Origin: an uncultured Flavobacterium sp.
GTDB lineage: Bacteria > Bacteroidota > Bacteroidia > Flavobacteriales > Flavobacteriaceae
Reading direction: 5' to 3'
NCBI RefSeq assembly: GCF_963422545.1
Contig: NZ_OY730238.1
Span: 124,001-188,000, forward strand
Length of the DNA: 64,000 nucleotides
The notes under the pieces are model-generated. The model searched no databases, was not told the origin of the DNA, and saw nothing but the letters and a program-made list of their open reading frames with translations. The position numbers and the translations under genes are program-made. Positions 41,726 to 51,517 of this stretch are shown piece by piece (the stretch's first letter is position 1; the number at the start of each line of letters is the position of its first letter).

Positions 41726-44326
41726 ATGGGGAAAAAGGCATTGTTGGGAACCCTAAAAACCATCTTAGTATTGGCACTATTATTTAGCACCAGCGCGATG
41801 GTTTCTCAAAAAAAGAATAAAAAGAATAAAGACGATAAAACAGAAGAAGTTAAGGATTCGATAAAATCTCCAAAAGGAAAAAAATATAATGACCTGGTAA
41901 AACAAGGAACTTTCAAAAAAGGGTTATTCAATACGATTCAGGTTAAAACGGATCTTTATTTAGAAATAAATGATTCCCTTTTTCAAAGAGAGTTTTTAGT
42001 GGTTAATAAAATTTCAAATGTTCCTTTACCTGTTAATGATGCCGGATTAAATAAAGGAATGAATTACGAAAATAAAATCATCACTTTTCATAAAGATCTT
42101 GTTGCAAAAAAAGTTTGGGTAAAATCATCAGTACCTAAAGTTTCATCTCCGGTTGGCGATGCCATTACGGCCTCTGTAAATAGTAACTTTTCTGAATCTA
42201 TAATAGAGGTCTTTGATATCGAAACCAAAAACAACGATTCGACATCAATAGTAATCAAAGCAAATAAAATTTTTGACGGAAAACAAAAAAGTTTCAATGA
42301 TGTTTTAAGTAATATTGGTTTTGGAGGATCTGTAAAATCAGACTTATCATATATAGAAAGTGTAAAAACGTTTCCAAAAAATATTGTTGTTAAATCGCAG
42401 CTTACAACTTCTGTAAGCGAAGGCGGTCCTGCCCTATCGGTTACACTTGGAGTTACTTCTAATATTATTTTATTGGACAAAGTACCTATGCAACCTCGTT
42501 TTGCAGACGATCGTATTGGTTATTTCTCAGAAAAGCACTGGTATTTTAATGACAGCCAACATGCAATGCTTGAAAAAGAATTGATAACACGCTGGAGATT
42601 AGAACCTAAAAAAGAAGATATTGAAAAATATAAAAATGGCGAATTAGTAGAGCCTAAGAAGCCCATTGTTTACTACATCGATCCATCGACACCTAAACAA
42701 TGGCGCTCTTATATTATTGAAGGTGTTCGAGATTGGCAAGTTGCCTTTGAGAGAACAGGCTTCAAAAATGCAGTTATTGCAAAAGAACCAACTGAAGCGG
42801 ATACCGATTTTGATGTTGATGATGTACGTTACTCAGTTATTACTTATGTAGCATCACAAAAATCAAATGCTATGGGACCTGCAGTTGTAGATCCAAGAAG
42901 TGGAGAAATCATTGAATCAGATATTATCTGGTGGCATAATGTAATGACTTCATTGCAAAGCTGGATGCGTATTCAAACTGGTGCAATTGACCCAAAAGCA
43001 AGAGGAAACAAATTTAGCGATGAACACATGGGAGAAGCTATCCGATTTGTATCGTCTCACGAAGTTGGACACACTTTTGGTTTGAAACATAATATGGGTG
43101 CCTCTTTTGCTTATCCTGTAGAATCACTTCGATCTGCAGCATTTACAGCAAAAATGGGCGGAACTGCTCCGTCTATCATGGATTACGCTCGTTACAATTA
43201 TATCGCACAGCCTGAAGATCATGTAGAAGCTATTACGCCAAAAATTGGTGAATATGATAAATATGCAATCGAATGGGGTTACAGATGGTATGCAAATCAA
43301 ACTGAAGAGCATACGGAATTGAATAACCTGATTGCAAAACATCAAAACGATCCACTTTATTTCTACGGAGAGCAACAAGATGGTGATGCTATAATAGATC
43401 CTCGTTCACAATCTGAAGATTTGAGTGACGATGCAATGAAAGCCAGTGAATATGGACTTAAGAACTTAAAAAGAGTTGTTAATAATATCCTGGAATGGAC
43501 GTACGATAAAAATGAATCTTATTACCAAACCGGTAAACTTTATATAGGTGCTATTGGTCAATGGAATTTGTACAATTATCACGTATTAAACAATTTGGGT
43601 GGTGTTTATTTGAATACTACTGTTCACGGTGATAACAAAGCGAGTTATATTCCGGTTCCGGCTGCGATACAAAAGAGAGCTGTAGCGTATTTGTTAAAAA
43701 ATACTATTACAATTCCGGAGTGGTTGTTTTTTAATCCGATTTTGGATAAAACAAATCCTTTGAAAGATTCTCCTTTAGGGCCATACGAATATACACCTTA
43801 TACATTGGCAAGAGAATTACAATACAGTGTTCTATACAGTATGTTGAGTGATGATCGTTTATTGCGAATTACAGAAAACGAATTATTTCAGCGTAATGAA
43901 ACCAAAGAAAATGTATTTACGGTAACGCAATTATTTCAAACTATACGTCAGAACATTTTTGCTTCAACAATACAAAATAAGTCGCTTACGATTTTGGAAC
44001 GTATGACTCAAAAAAATTATGTTGATATCTTGATTGTTTCAACAAATAAACTTTTTGAAAAGACAGAACCTAAAAAAGGTATCCAATTAGAAGAAACCCT
44101 GAGCATGCCTCATTTGTGTGATTACCTTGATGGATCAAAAATGGGACGTAACATTAATCAGTCTTCTTTAAAAAGAGTTACCGAAGTTACATCTGATAAA
44201 AAAGGTGAACTAAATCAGATTCTGCAATTATTGAGATCCAAAAGAAGTATTGGAAATCAAGAAACCAAGAATCATTATTTCGATTTGATTCAACGTATTG
44301 AAAGAGCATTAAACAACACATTATAG
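41726..44326 (+). CDS. Secreted zinc metalloprotease (DUF5117 type)
   Basis: 866 residues. A signal peptide spans about 1-28 (TILVLALLFSTSAMVSQ). The zincin motif HExxHxxGxxH is present as HEVGHTFGLKHN near residue 445, and the met-turn-like SIMDYARYNYIAQP follows at about 475. This is the large Bacteroidota protease family often linked to SusC/SusD genes. It lies 32 nt before susC in the same direction, so its products are probably imported by that transporter. Specificity is unknown. Confidence 0.9.
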   Translation: MGKKALLGTLKTILVLALLFSTSAMVSQKKNKKNKDDKTEEVKDSIKSPKGKKYNDLVKQGTFKKGLFNTIQVKTDLYLEINDSLFQREFLVVNKISNVPLPVNDAGLNKGMNYENKIITFHKDLVAKKVWVKSSVPKVSSPVGDAITASVNSNFSESIIEVFDIETKNNDSTSIVIKANKIFDGKQKSFNDVLSNIGFGGSVKSDLSYIESVKTFPKNIVVKSQLTTSVSEGGPALSVTLGVTSNIILLDKVPMQPRFADDRIGYFSEKHWYFNDSQHAMLEKELITRWRLEPKKEDIEKYKNGELVEPKKPIVYYIDPSTPKQWRSYIIEGVRDWQVAFERTGFKNAVIAKEPTEADTDFDVDDVRYSVITYVASQKSNAMGPAVVDPRSGEIIESDIIWWHNVMTSLQSWMRIQTGAIDPKARGNKFSDEHMGEAIRFVSSHEVGHTFGLKHNMGASFAYPVESLRSAAFTAKMGGTAPSIMDYARYNYIAQPEDHVEAITPKIGEYDKYAIEWGYRWYANQTEEHTELNNLIAKHQNDPLYFYGEQQDGDAIIDPRSQSEDLSDDAMKASEYGLKNLKRVVNNILEWTYDKNESYYQTGKLYIGAIGQWNLYNYHVLNNLGGVYLNTTVHGDNKASYIPVPAAIQKRAVAYLLKNTITIPEWLFFNPILDKTNPLKDSPLGPYEYTPYTLARELQYSVLYSMLSDDRLLRITENELFQRNETKENVFTVTQLFQTIRQNIFASTIQNKSLTILERMTQKNYVDILIVSTNKLFEKTEPKKGIQLEETLSMPHLCDYLDGSKMGRNINQSSLKRVTEVTSDKKGELNQILQLLRSKRSIGNQETKNHYFDLIQRIERALNNTL

Positions 44327-44358
44327 AATTTTTTTAACCAAACTCCAAACACAAACTA

Positions 44359-47300
44359 ATGAAGAATTTATTTTACATGCTGAGTTTCCTTCTTACCCTT
44401 TCCGGGTATGCGCAGGAAAGGACAATTAAAGGGACCGTAGTTGATGCCAAAGACGGACTGCCAATACCAGGTGTTACTGTTTTTGTCGAGAACAGTTCCG
44501 TATCTAACAACACACAACAAAAAGGTGTGATCCAAAGTGCTAGCCTTGGAACCGTAACTGATTTTGACGGTACATTTGAATTTAAAATCAACAGCAATAT
44601 GAAAAGTTTAAGAGTAACTTATATGGGTTACCAACCTTATACTGTAGAGATTACTGCTCAAAACAACTACACGATTTCTTTAAAATCTGACATAGCCGAA
44701 TTAAAAGAAATTGTAGTAACAGGTTATCAAAAAATCGAGAAAAGAAAATTAACATCCGCTGTTGCACAAGTTGAAATGGCTGATATCAAACAAGCGGGTG
44801 TTGCGAGTTTGGATCAAATGTTAATTGGTCAGGTTGCGGGTGTAGCGGTAACGCAACAAACGGGAGCTCCTGGAACGATCTCAAAAATCAGAATTCGTGG
44901 TACTGCATCTCTTAATGGTGCACAGGATCCGTTATGGGTTTTAGATGGTTTACCTCTTGAAGGAAATGATGTTCCTAAAAATTATGACAAAGATAATATA
45001 GATATATTAAGTAACTTTTCTATCGCAGGATTAAACCCTGATGATATCAAAGATATTACCATATTAAAAGATGCTGCTGCAACTGCTATTTACGGAGCAA
45101 GAGCTGCAAATGGTGTTATTGTGGTAACAACTAAAAAAGGAAGAAAAGGAAACATGAGAGTAGACTTTAACGTTAATACTTTTGTGACTCAAAAACCTGA
45201 TTTTTCTAAATTAAACCTTTTAAACTCTTCTCAAAAAGTAGATTTTGAACTTTCGCTAGCTTCTAGAGAAGATTTGACTTACAGAGACACAGCTGGGGAA
45301 ATTTCCCGCATTCTAAACCAGGCTAATGAATTAGGAGCCTATAGATCGGGAGGTTTTTCGTCTCTAAGTCCAACAACACAAAACTCAATCAACGCTTTGA
45401 GAAGCAATAATACCAATTGGGGTGATTTATTGTATAGAGCTGCTTTTAACACGCAATACGGATTGAGTTTATCAGGTGGTGGAGAAAGATCTGATTATTA
45501 TTTCTCTTTAGGAGCTTATAATGAAGATGGTGCTACTGTAGGAACTGGTTTTGACAGATACAACCTTACCTTAAAAAACAACTTTGATGTAACTGATAAA
45601 TTACATGTTGGTGTTGGGATTTTTGGTACTCAAAGCAAGAAAACAAGTTATCTTTCAGATACAGATGGTTTTACAAATCCTTCTAATTATTCAAGAAACG
45701 TAAACCCATATTTGATTCCATTCAATGCTGATGGAAGTTATAGATATGATAAAGATATCAAAGGATATGGAAATGGAACTGTAGCTGTTCCTTTTAATTT
45801 CTTAGAAGAAAGAGAAAATACGAATTATGAATTAATAACAAGATCTGTAAAAGCATTACTTGATGTTGATTATAATATTACAAAAGGCTTAAAAGCAAGT
45901 ACTCAAATTGGTTTACAGTTTGATAATAATTCTTCTGAAAAATACGCTGGTAAAGACACTTACTTTACAAGAAAAGAAAGAGAAAAAACAAGTGTATTTG
46001 CAAACGGAGCTTATAATTATTTCCTTCCAGTTGGTGGAATTATCCAAAATTCAAACACTGACTTTTTCCAATACAACTGGAAAACTATGGTAAACTATAG
46101 TACAACTCTTGGAGGAAAACATGAGTTAGAATTTATGGTTGGTAATGAATTAAGAAAAAACAAAAGCACTTCTATTAATACGAAAGCTTTTGGTTATGAC
46201 CCAAAAACATTGACATCAACTCAAATTATTTTTCCAACTGCAACTTATGCAGCTGACACAAACTATAGAACGTATTTAAAGAATGAAAACGAAAATGCAT
46301 TTGCATCGTTTTTTGCAACAGCATCTTATACGTATGACAGAAAATATACTTTCTTTGGAAGTGTTCGTTATGACGGATCAGATTTATTTGGTGCAGATCC
46401 TAAATACAAATACTTACCATTATGGGCCGCTTCTGGTTCGTGGGCAGTATCTGAAGAAGATTTCTTAAAAGATAATCCTGTAATTTCTAATTTAAGATTA
46501 CGTGCTTCTTATGGTTTACAAGGAAATATCGACAAAAACACTTCTCCATATGTAGTGGGTACAAACCAAACAACTGTTATTTTACCTGGACAAACAGAAC
46601 CTGTTATTTCAGTATCTTCTCCTCCAAATGATAAATTAAGATGGGAAAAAACTACCAATACTAACGTTGGAATGGATCTTGGTTTATTCAAGAATCGTAT
46701 CAACATTGTTACAGATGTTTACGGAAGAAAAAGTACCGACTTAATTGGTTTACAATCTCTTGCTCTAGAAAACGGATTTGAATATACAAACGCTAACTGG
46801 GCGCAGGTAACCAATAAAGGATATGAAATTTCTTTGTCTACAAGAAACATTGATCATCCAAACTTTAAGTGGAATACAACAATTAATTTTGCTCATAATA
46901 AGAGTAATGTTGATCGTATTCAAACAAGATCTAATAGTTATTTACCTTCTAGAGAAGGACTTCCGGTTAATGCGGTATTCGCATTAAAAACTGCAGGAAT
47001 TGATGAAAATGGTTATCCTTTATTTGTAAATAAAAAAGGAGAAACTGTAAACTCACAAACCTTTTTTGCCCTTTTTGACCCCTATGCAGATTTTTTCCCG
47101 GGAGTTCTATCTCAATCAAAGCTTACAGATGCTGAAACAAGAGATTTGTTTACTTATGCTGGAGACTTAGACCCTAAATTTACTGGTGGTTTTATCAACA
47201 CTTTTAAAGTTCATGATTTTGATCTTACAATTGCTACCACTTTCAATATCAAGCAAACTGTCGTTGAAAAACCTACTTTCAATGGTACAAGTTTAGATCG

Positions 47301-47703
47301 TGGTCAAAACTATACTACTGATGCGCTTAATGTATGGTCACCTACTAATACAAGTTCACACATACCTGGAATTACTAGTCCAACTTCAGGCACAGGAGAT
47401 TCATGGATGGCTTACCAATGGTATTCTCCAGGAGCAGCTCCACTCGAAATGTACAATTATTTAGATACATGGGTTCATGAAATGAGTTTTATGCGTGTAA
47501 GCAGTATTCGTTTAGGGTACTCTTTGCCTAAAAAAGCTATAAACAGTTTGTATATGGATAACGTTAGATTTAGTATTGAAGGTAGAAACCTATTCGTAAT
47601 CAGCTCTGATTATAAAGGTTACTTTGACCCTGAAACTTTCGGAAATATCTATGCACAACCAATCCCAAGATCAATTTCTTTAGGATGTAACCTAACTTTT
47701 TAA
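44359..47703 (+). CDS. SusC/RagA-family TonB-linked outer-membrane transporter
   Basis: 1114 residues. Signal peptide MKNLFYMLSFLLTLSGYAQ, a carboxypeptidase-D-like domain (about 22-115) and the plug with LTSAVAQVEMADI, PGTISKIRIRGTASLNG and LKDAAATAIYGARAANGVIVVTTK, all SusC hallmarks. The barrel ends SISLGCNLTF. With the SusD partner 11 nt downstream it would import an oligomer, here more likely a peptide because a protease is encoded just upstream. Confidence 0.95.
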   Translation: MKNLFYMLSFLLTLSGYAQERTIKGTVVDAKDGLPIPGVTVFVENSSVSNNTQQKGVIQSASLGTVTDFDGTFEFKINSNMKSLRVTYMGYQPYTVEITAQNNYTISLKSDIAELKEIVVTGYQKIEKRKLTSAVAQVEMADIKQAGVASLDQMLIGQVAGVAVTQQTGAPGTISKIRIRGTASLNGAQDPLWVLDGLPLEGNDVPKNYDKDNIDILSNFSIAGLNPDDIKDITILKDAAATAIYGARAANGVIVVTTKKGRKGNMRVDFNVNTFVTQKPDFSKLNLLNSSQKVDFELSLASREDLTYRDTAGEISRILNQANELGAYRSGGFSSLSPTTQNSINALRSNNTNWGDLLYRAAFNTQYGLSLSGGGERSDYYFSLGAYNEDGATVGTGFDRYNLTLKNNFDVTDKLHVGVGIFGTQSKKTSYLSDTDGFTNPSNYSRNVNPYLIPFNADGSYRYDKDIKGYGNGTVAVPFNFLEERENTNYELITRSVKALLDVDYNITKGLKASTQIGLQFDNNSSEKYAGKDTYFTRKEREKTSVFANGAYNYFLPVGGIIQNSNTDFFQYNWKTMVNYSTTLGGKHELEFMVGNELRKNKSTSINTKAFGYDPKTLTSTQIIFPTATYAADTNYRTYLKNENENAFASFFATASYTYDRKYTFFGSVRYDGSDLFGADPKYKYLPLWAASGSWAVSEEDFLKDNPVISNLRLRASYGLQGNIDKNTSPYVVGTNQTTVILPGQTEPVISVSSPPNDKLRWEKTTNTNVGMDLGLFKNRINIVTDVYGRKSTDLIGLQSLALENGFEYTNANWAQVTNKGYEISLSTRNIDHPNFKWNTTINFAHNKSNVDRIQTRSNSYLPSREGLPVNAVFALKTAGIDENGYPLFVNKKGETVNSQTFFALFDPYADFFPGVLSQSKLTDAETRDLFTYAGDLDPKFTGGFINTFKVHDFDLTIATTFNIKQTVVEKPTFNGTSLDRGQNYTTDALNVWSPTNTSSHIPGITSPTSGTGDSWMAYQWYSPGAAPLEMYNYLDTWVHEMSFMRVSSIRLGYSLPKKAINSLYMDNVRFSIEGRNLFVISSDYKGYFDPETFGNIYAQPIPRSISLGCNLTF

Positions 47704-47714
47704 TCTGATTTAAA

Positions 47715-49034
47715 ATGAAAAATATATTAAAATACGTATTCTTTGCCAGCGTAGCGATTACTACTGTAAGCTGCGATAATTATCTTGATGTTAAGCCAAT
47801 AGGTAAAGTAATTCCGGAAACTTTGCAAGATTACAGAGCCGTAATGACAAAAGGATATTCTATAACTGCAATTCATAAAGCATTGTCTACTGTGAGAGCA
47901 GACGAATTGATTTTTGATGAATCTAACGATAATACCACTTTCTATAAAGACCATTATATCTGGAACGATATTAATCCTGATAAGACTACAAACAGTTTTC
48001 CTTATGCAGCTTTATACAACAGGATTTTTTATACGAATGTAGTTATCAATGAAGCAAGCCAAAAGTTAGCACCTTCTGCAGAGAAAGACCAATTACTTGG
48101 AGAAGCTTATGCACTAAGAGCTTTAACTTACTTTGATTTATTGAACATATTCAGTAAACCTTATAATGCTGCAACAGCTGCAACTGACAAAGGTGTTCCA
48201 TTGGCTTTAAAAATAGATTTAGAGCAAGCTTATGTTCCTCAAAGTGTTGCTGTTATTTATGATCAGATTTTATCTGATAATGAAGAGGCAAAAAAATTAT
48301 TGAATTTAGACACGCAAACAACAGGTATTAATTACCGTTTTTCTAAGGCTTCTTTATATGCGATGGAATCTCGTATTTTCCTTTACAGAAAAGAATGGGC
48401 TAAAGCTATTGAAGCTGCAGATAAAGCAATGACATACAAAAATGCTTTAATAGACTTAAATGCTACAGCTGCTTTGCCTAACCTTTATAATGGGCCAGAA
48501 TCTATATTAGCGCTTGAAGATCCTTTTATCAATATTCTAAAAGGAACTACATATGCTTCACCAACTTTAACTGGAGCTTATGATAAAACAAACGACTTAC
48601 GTTTTGCTTTGTATTATCAGGCAAGCGGAAGCAAATTCAAATTTAAAAAAGGTGGTGATATCGCTCAAAAATGTACCTTCAGAACTTCTGAATTGTATTT
48701 GACAAAAGCAGAAGCGTCAGCACAATTGAACGATCTTCCAACGGCAAGAACAACAGTTTTAGCTTTTATCAAAAACAGATACAATGCAACAGGTTATATA
48801 CAATTAAGTATTACAGTTGCTGCAATGACACAAACAGAACTTCTTGACTTTATTGCACAGGAAAGACAACGTGAGTTTGCTGTCGAAGGTCATCGTTGGT
48901 TTGATTTAAGAAGAACATCTCAAAAACAAATCACACATACTATTGGCGGAAAAGACTATACATTGATCGAAAATGATCCACGTTATACAATACCATTTCC
49001 AAAAGATGCCCGACTAAACAATCCAGAATTGTAA
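47715..49034 (+). CDS. SusD/RagB-family nutrient-binding lipoprotein
   Basis: 439 residues. Lipoprotein signal MKNILKYVFFASVAITTVSC, then DNYLDVKPIGKVIPETLQDY, typical SusD. Helical TPR-like repeats follow, and the C-terminus RQREFAVEGHRWFDLRRTSQ is the family signature. It caps the SusC barrel at the cell surface and captures the ligand. It is the last gene of the protease-SusC-SusD operon and is followed by a terminator. Confidence 0.95.
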   Translation: MKNILKYVFFASVAITTVSCDNYLDVKPIGKVIPETLQDYRAVMTKGYSITAIHKALSTVRADELIFDESNDNTTFYKDHYIWNDINPDKTTNSFPYAALYNRIFYTNVVINEASQKLAPSAEKDQLLGEAYALRALTYFDLLNIFSKPYNAATAATDKGVPLALKIDLEQAYVPQSVAVIYDQILSDNEEAKKLLNLDTQTTGINYRFSKASLYAMESRIFLYRKEWAKAIEAADKAMTYKNALIDLNATAALPNLYNGPESILALEDPFINILKGTTYASPTLTGAYDKTNDLRFALYYQASGSKFKFKKGGDIAQKCTFRTSELYLTKAEASAQLNDLPTARTTVLAFIKNRYNATGYIQLSITVAAMTQTELLDFIAQERQREFAVEGHRWFDLRRTSQKQITHTIGGKDYTLIENDPRYTIPFPKDARLNNPEL

Positions 49035-49041
49035 ATGAATT

Positions 49042-49077
49042 AGCTCCGTTTTTAACGGAGCTTTTTTTTTACCTTTG
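49042..49077 (+). terminator. SusD terminator overlapping the LytTR promoter
   Basis: AGCTCCGTT / AACGGAGCT with a T9 tract. The last T begins TACCTTTG (49070-49077), a -7 box for the regulator gene, so the end of one unit and the start of the next share bases. Confidence 0.75.
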
Positions 49078-49094
49078 CCGAAAAAATAAACCAA

Positions 49095-49853
49095 ATGAAA
49101 ATTGTCATTATTGAAGACGAGCATCTTGCTTCAAGCTATCTGAAATCAATTCTGGAACAACAAACCATAATTTCTATCAATGAAATTTCGATTGTAAAAT
49201 CTGTAAAAGACGCTGTTGCTTTTTTTAAAATAAATACGGTTGATCTTGCTTTTATGGATATTCATTTGGGAGACGGAAAAAGTCTGGACATTTTTGAGCA
49301 AACACTTGTTTCCTGCCCCGTTATTTTTATCACTGCTTACGATTCTTATGCCGTAAAAGTTTTCAAGCATTTCACGATTGATTATCTTCTAAAACCTTAT
49401 GAAGAAGAAGAATTACACGAGGCTTTAATCAAATACAAAAACATTAAAGAAACCTTTAATACCAACTTAATTGTTGAATCACTTGTTGAAATTGAAAACC
49501 AAAACAACATTCAGCATCACTTTTTGGTAAACCACAGAGACAAACTTATTTCTATAAACGACACAGCGATCACCTATTTTTTTGCCACAGGAAAACATCT
49601 GTTTCTTTTTACCAATTCAGGCAACAGCTATTTGTATAATAGTAATCTAAAGGATTTAATCAATAAACTTGATCCGGTTCTTTTCTTTAAAGTGAATAGA
49701 AAATACATTATTAACCGACACCATATTCAGGAAATCATTAAACATTCGAGTCAAAAAATCGAATTGCTTTTAAATGTTTCTATTCCCGATAGTGAACCTA
49801 TTATTTTGAGCAAAAAAGAAATTAATAATTTTAAGAACTGGCTGGATTCCTAA
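49095..49853 (+). CDS. LytTR-family response regulator
   Basis: 252 residues. Receiver with Glu7-Asp8, phosphoacceptor Asp55 (AFMDIHLGDG) and Lys near 105 (LLKPYEEEE). A LytTR DNA-binding domain spans about 150-250 (FATGKHLFLFTNSGNSYLY, and FFKVNRKYIINRHHI). LytTR regulators pair with LytS-type kinases; the only orphan kinase nearby is at 40076. It has its own promoter 12 nt behind the ATG. Confidence 0.92.
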   Translation: MKIVIIEDEHLASSYLKSILEQQTIISINEISIVKSVKDAVAFFKINTVDLAFMDIHLGDGKSLDIFEQTLVSCPVIFITAYDSYAVKVFKHFTIDYLLKPYEEEELHEALIKYKNIKETFNTNLIVESLVEIENQNNIQHHFLVNHRDKLISINDTAITYFFATGKHLFLFTNSGNSYLYNSNLKDLINKLDPVLFFKVNRKYIINRHHIQEIIKHSSQKIELLLNVSIPDSEPIILSKKEINNFKNWLDS

Positions 49854-49967
49854 ACAACTGTTTTTTGTTAGTCTCAAACTTTAAATTATCTGGTATAGAC
49901 GCTAATTATAGCCAGTATAATTTCTTACTCAAACAAAACTTATTGAAATCATTAAAAACCAGAATCA

Positions 49968-50951
49968 CTATTTACATGGTTCTACATATTTGTCAATTAT
50001 ATGATTCGTGATTGGTTTTAAGAATTGCCCCGGCTTTTCGGGATGAGATGAAAGCTGATTAAAGTACTCAACTGTATTATTAGATTTTGCATAAAAAACA
50101 GCAGCTTCTCCATTCTTAAAAAAACTCGTGGTATCGCAAACTTTTATTTTCTTAAGATTGACCTTAGTTTCGTCTAATCGTTCAATCTTACTAAAAACTA
50201 CTGCGCCTTGTACTTCCAAATCACAATCTACAATATCATAATGATCATTATTCCATTGCATACATTGCTTTTTTGGAAAAAAGTAATAGCTAACGGCAAA
50301 TCCAAAACACAAAAGAATCACTACGAGTAATCCAGTTCGCCATAATTTTTTTATTGGTTTTTCAGGAGCATTCTCCTTAGTATTTACAAAAAGATTTAAT
50401 GGTTTTACTTCTTGAGTTTCAGTTTCTATTTCACTACAAACATTAACTTCTTCTGAATCTATAAAATCAAATGTGCTTGCCTCTTTTGAATCATTAACAT
50501 TTTCACCTTCATTACTTTCTTCATCTTTATATTCCGCAGCAAATGGCTCAGAAATTTTAGAATCTTCAGGGTGCTTTAAATAATTAATAATTCCTTTTTC
50601 CTTGAATTTTCTGAAAGGTCTATGCTGAAAATCAACCAAAATTGCAGTTAAATCAACTGCTTCTCTACTTGCTAGATCTGTTTGTCTTTTTAAAAAAGTC
50701 CCAATAGGTCTAAACTTATCTGTTTTATCTCTAAATAAATTTCTTTTGAGAGAGTTAAACTCAAATCCAAAAAAAGAGGCAAAAACCTTCAAATCATCCT
50801 CACTCAAACCTCCCTCAAATTTTTCCCAGCACAAATCCCTTAGATAGGCTTGACCAAGTAATCTCAAATCATCAGAAAGTGGATTATTTACATCCTTTTC
50901 ATATTTAGCTCTTATAGCTTCTTTGTAATCTTCAATAGTAAAATTTGGCAT
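49968..50951 (-). CDS. Bitopic membrane protein of the duplicated module (copy 1)
   Basis: 327 residues. The N-terminal domain (about 1-125) is shared with 60776-61411: LRDLCWEKFEGG, DKFRPIGTFLK and VDFQHRPFRKFKEK correspond to LRDLCWHIFENN, DKFRPIETFFK and VDFQPRPFKKFNEK. An acidic linker follows (130-205), then one membrane helix (about 206-225, LLVVILLCFGFAVSYYFF). The C-terminal roughly 100 residues, absent from copy 2, hold four Cys that could form periplasmic disulfides. Topology suggests a cytoplasmic domain linked to a periplasmic sensor. I do not recognise the family. It is divergent from the lipoprotein-kinase-regulator unit. Confidence 0.7.
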   Translation of the reverse strand: MPNFTIEDYKEAIRAKYEKDVNNPLSDDLRLLGQAYLRDLCWEKFEGGLSEDDLKVFASFFGFEFNSLKRNLFRDKTDKFRPIGTFLKRQTDLASREAVDLTAILVDFQHRPFRKFKEKGIINYLKHPEDSKISEPFAAEYKDEESNEGENVNDSKEASTFDFIDSEEVNVCSEIETETQEVKPLNLFVNTKENAPEKPIKKLWRTGLLVVILLCFGFAVSYYFFPKKQCMQWNNDHYDIVDCDLEVQGAVVFSKIERLDETKVNLKKIKVCDTTSFFKNGEAAVFYAKSNNTVEYFNQLSSHPEKPGQFLKPITNHIIDKYVEPCK

Positions 50952-51287
50952 AGGCTTTTGGGAATTTTTAGGAATTACTAAGAATCTTCAGGAAGGCTTA
51001 AACATTGCAGGAATTCCCAGAATTCCTTGTCAATACAGGCTCATAAGCGTTGTTCCTTTGTCTCAGAAATTAGTTCATGTTTGATATCGCGATTAAAACA
51101 AATTTACAAAACTAGTTCAATTAAAAGTGCGGAAAACCGTAAAACGGAGTTTATCCGGGAAGTATAAATAAAGTTTTATAGTTCTACGCACTTCACTTCC
51201 CAAAAAACAATTTGGTATTGCGCTTAAACAACCTCCGGAAAAGTTCCGGACAGCAATACCCATGTCTAATTTTTAAATCTAAAAATC
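50952..51287. promoter_or_regulatory. Divergent control region of module copy 1
   Basis: Contains conserved blocks shared with 61412-61600 and 61740-62057: a GGAAT/AGGAATTCC-rich segment, TTAGTTCA, ACTAGTTCAA (two TAGTTCA direct repeats about 40 bp apart), and the leader RNA at 51125-51260. Minus-strand TAAATTTG (51099-51106) is a -7 box for the membrane-protein gene. No canonical plus-strand box was found. Confidence 0.65.
51125..51260 (+). ncRNA. Structured leader RNA of module copy 1
   Basis: Stem 1 AGTGCG/CGCACT (51126-51131, 51187-51192). Stem 2 CCGTAAAAC/GTTTTATAG (51137-51145, 51173-51181). The stem-2 loop segment GGGAAGT (51157-51163) can pair with ACTTCCC (51195-51201), giving a pseudoknot or a switch. 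A second hairpin GGTATTGC/GCAATACC (51214-51221, 51253-51260) encloses CCGGAA/TTCCGG. All these pairings recur in copy 2 with compensating changes. Confidence 0.7.
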
Positions 51288-51479
51288 ATGAAAAAATTAC
51301 TTTTAATGGGAACATTTGCACTATTCTGTACAACTTTATTTTCTTGTACTGCCGACGATTTTGAATCAAATAAAAAAGATAAAACTGTGAACGAGATCAA
51401 AAAAGATTCTCTTTCAGAACCATCCTACGCAACTGGACCAGATGACGATCCGATCGTTGTTCCACCACCAAAAAAATAA
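51288..51479 (+). CDS. Tiny lipoprotein of the duplicated module (copy 1)
   Basis: 63 residues. A lipoprotein signal ends LFSC (Cys20), leaving a mature peptide of about 44 residues that is polar and ends DDDPIVVPPPKK. Copy 2 shares the lipobox, the Lys/Glu-rich middle and a GDG...PPKKP end. It is preceded by the conserved leader RNA and followed by a terminator that contains the kinase start codon. It could be a structural lipoprotein or a ligand for the TPR kinase; the latter is inference. Confidence 0.7.
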   Translation: MKKLLLMGTFALFCTTLFSCTADDFESNKKDKTVNEIKKDSLSEPSYATGPDDDPIVVPPPKK

Positions 51480-51517
51480 TCAATTAAAGTACTTAGCGTA
51501 CAATTAATTGCTAAATT

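Noticed and set aside
42088..42480. 130-codon minus-strand frame inside the metalloprotease gene
   Set aside because: It is a shadow of the coding strand with no domain.
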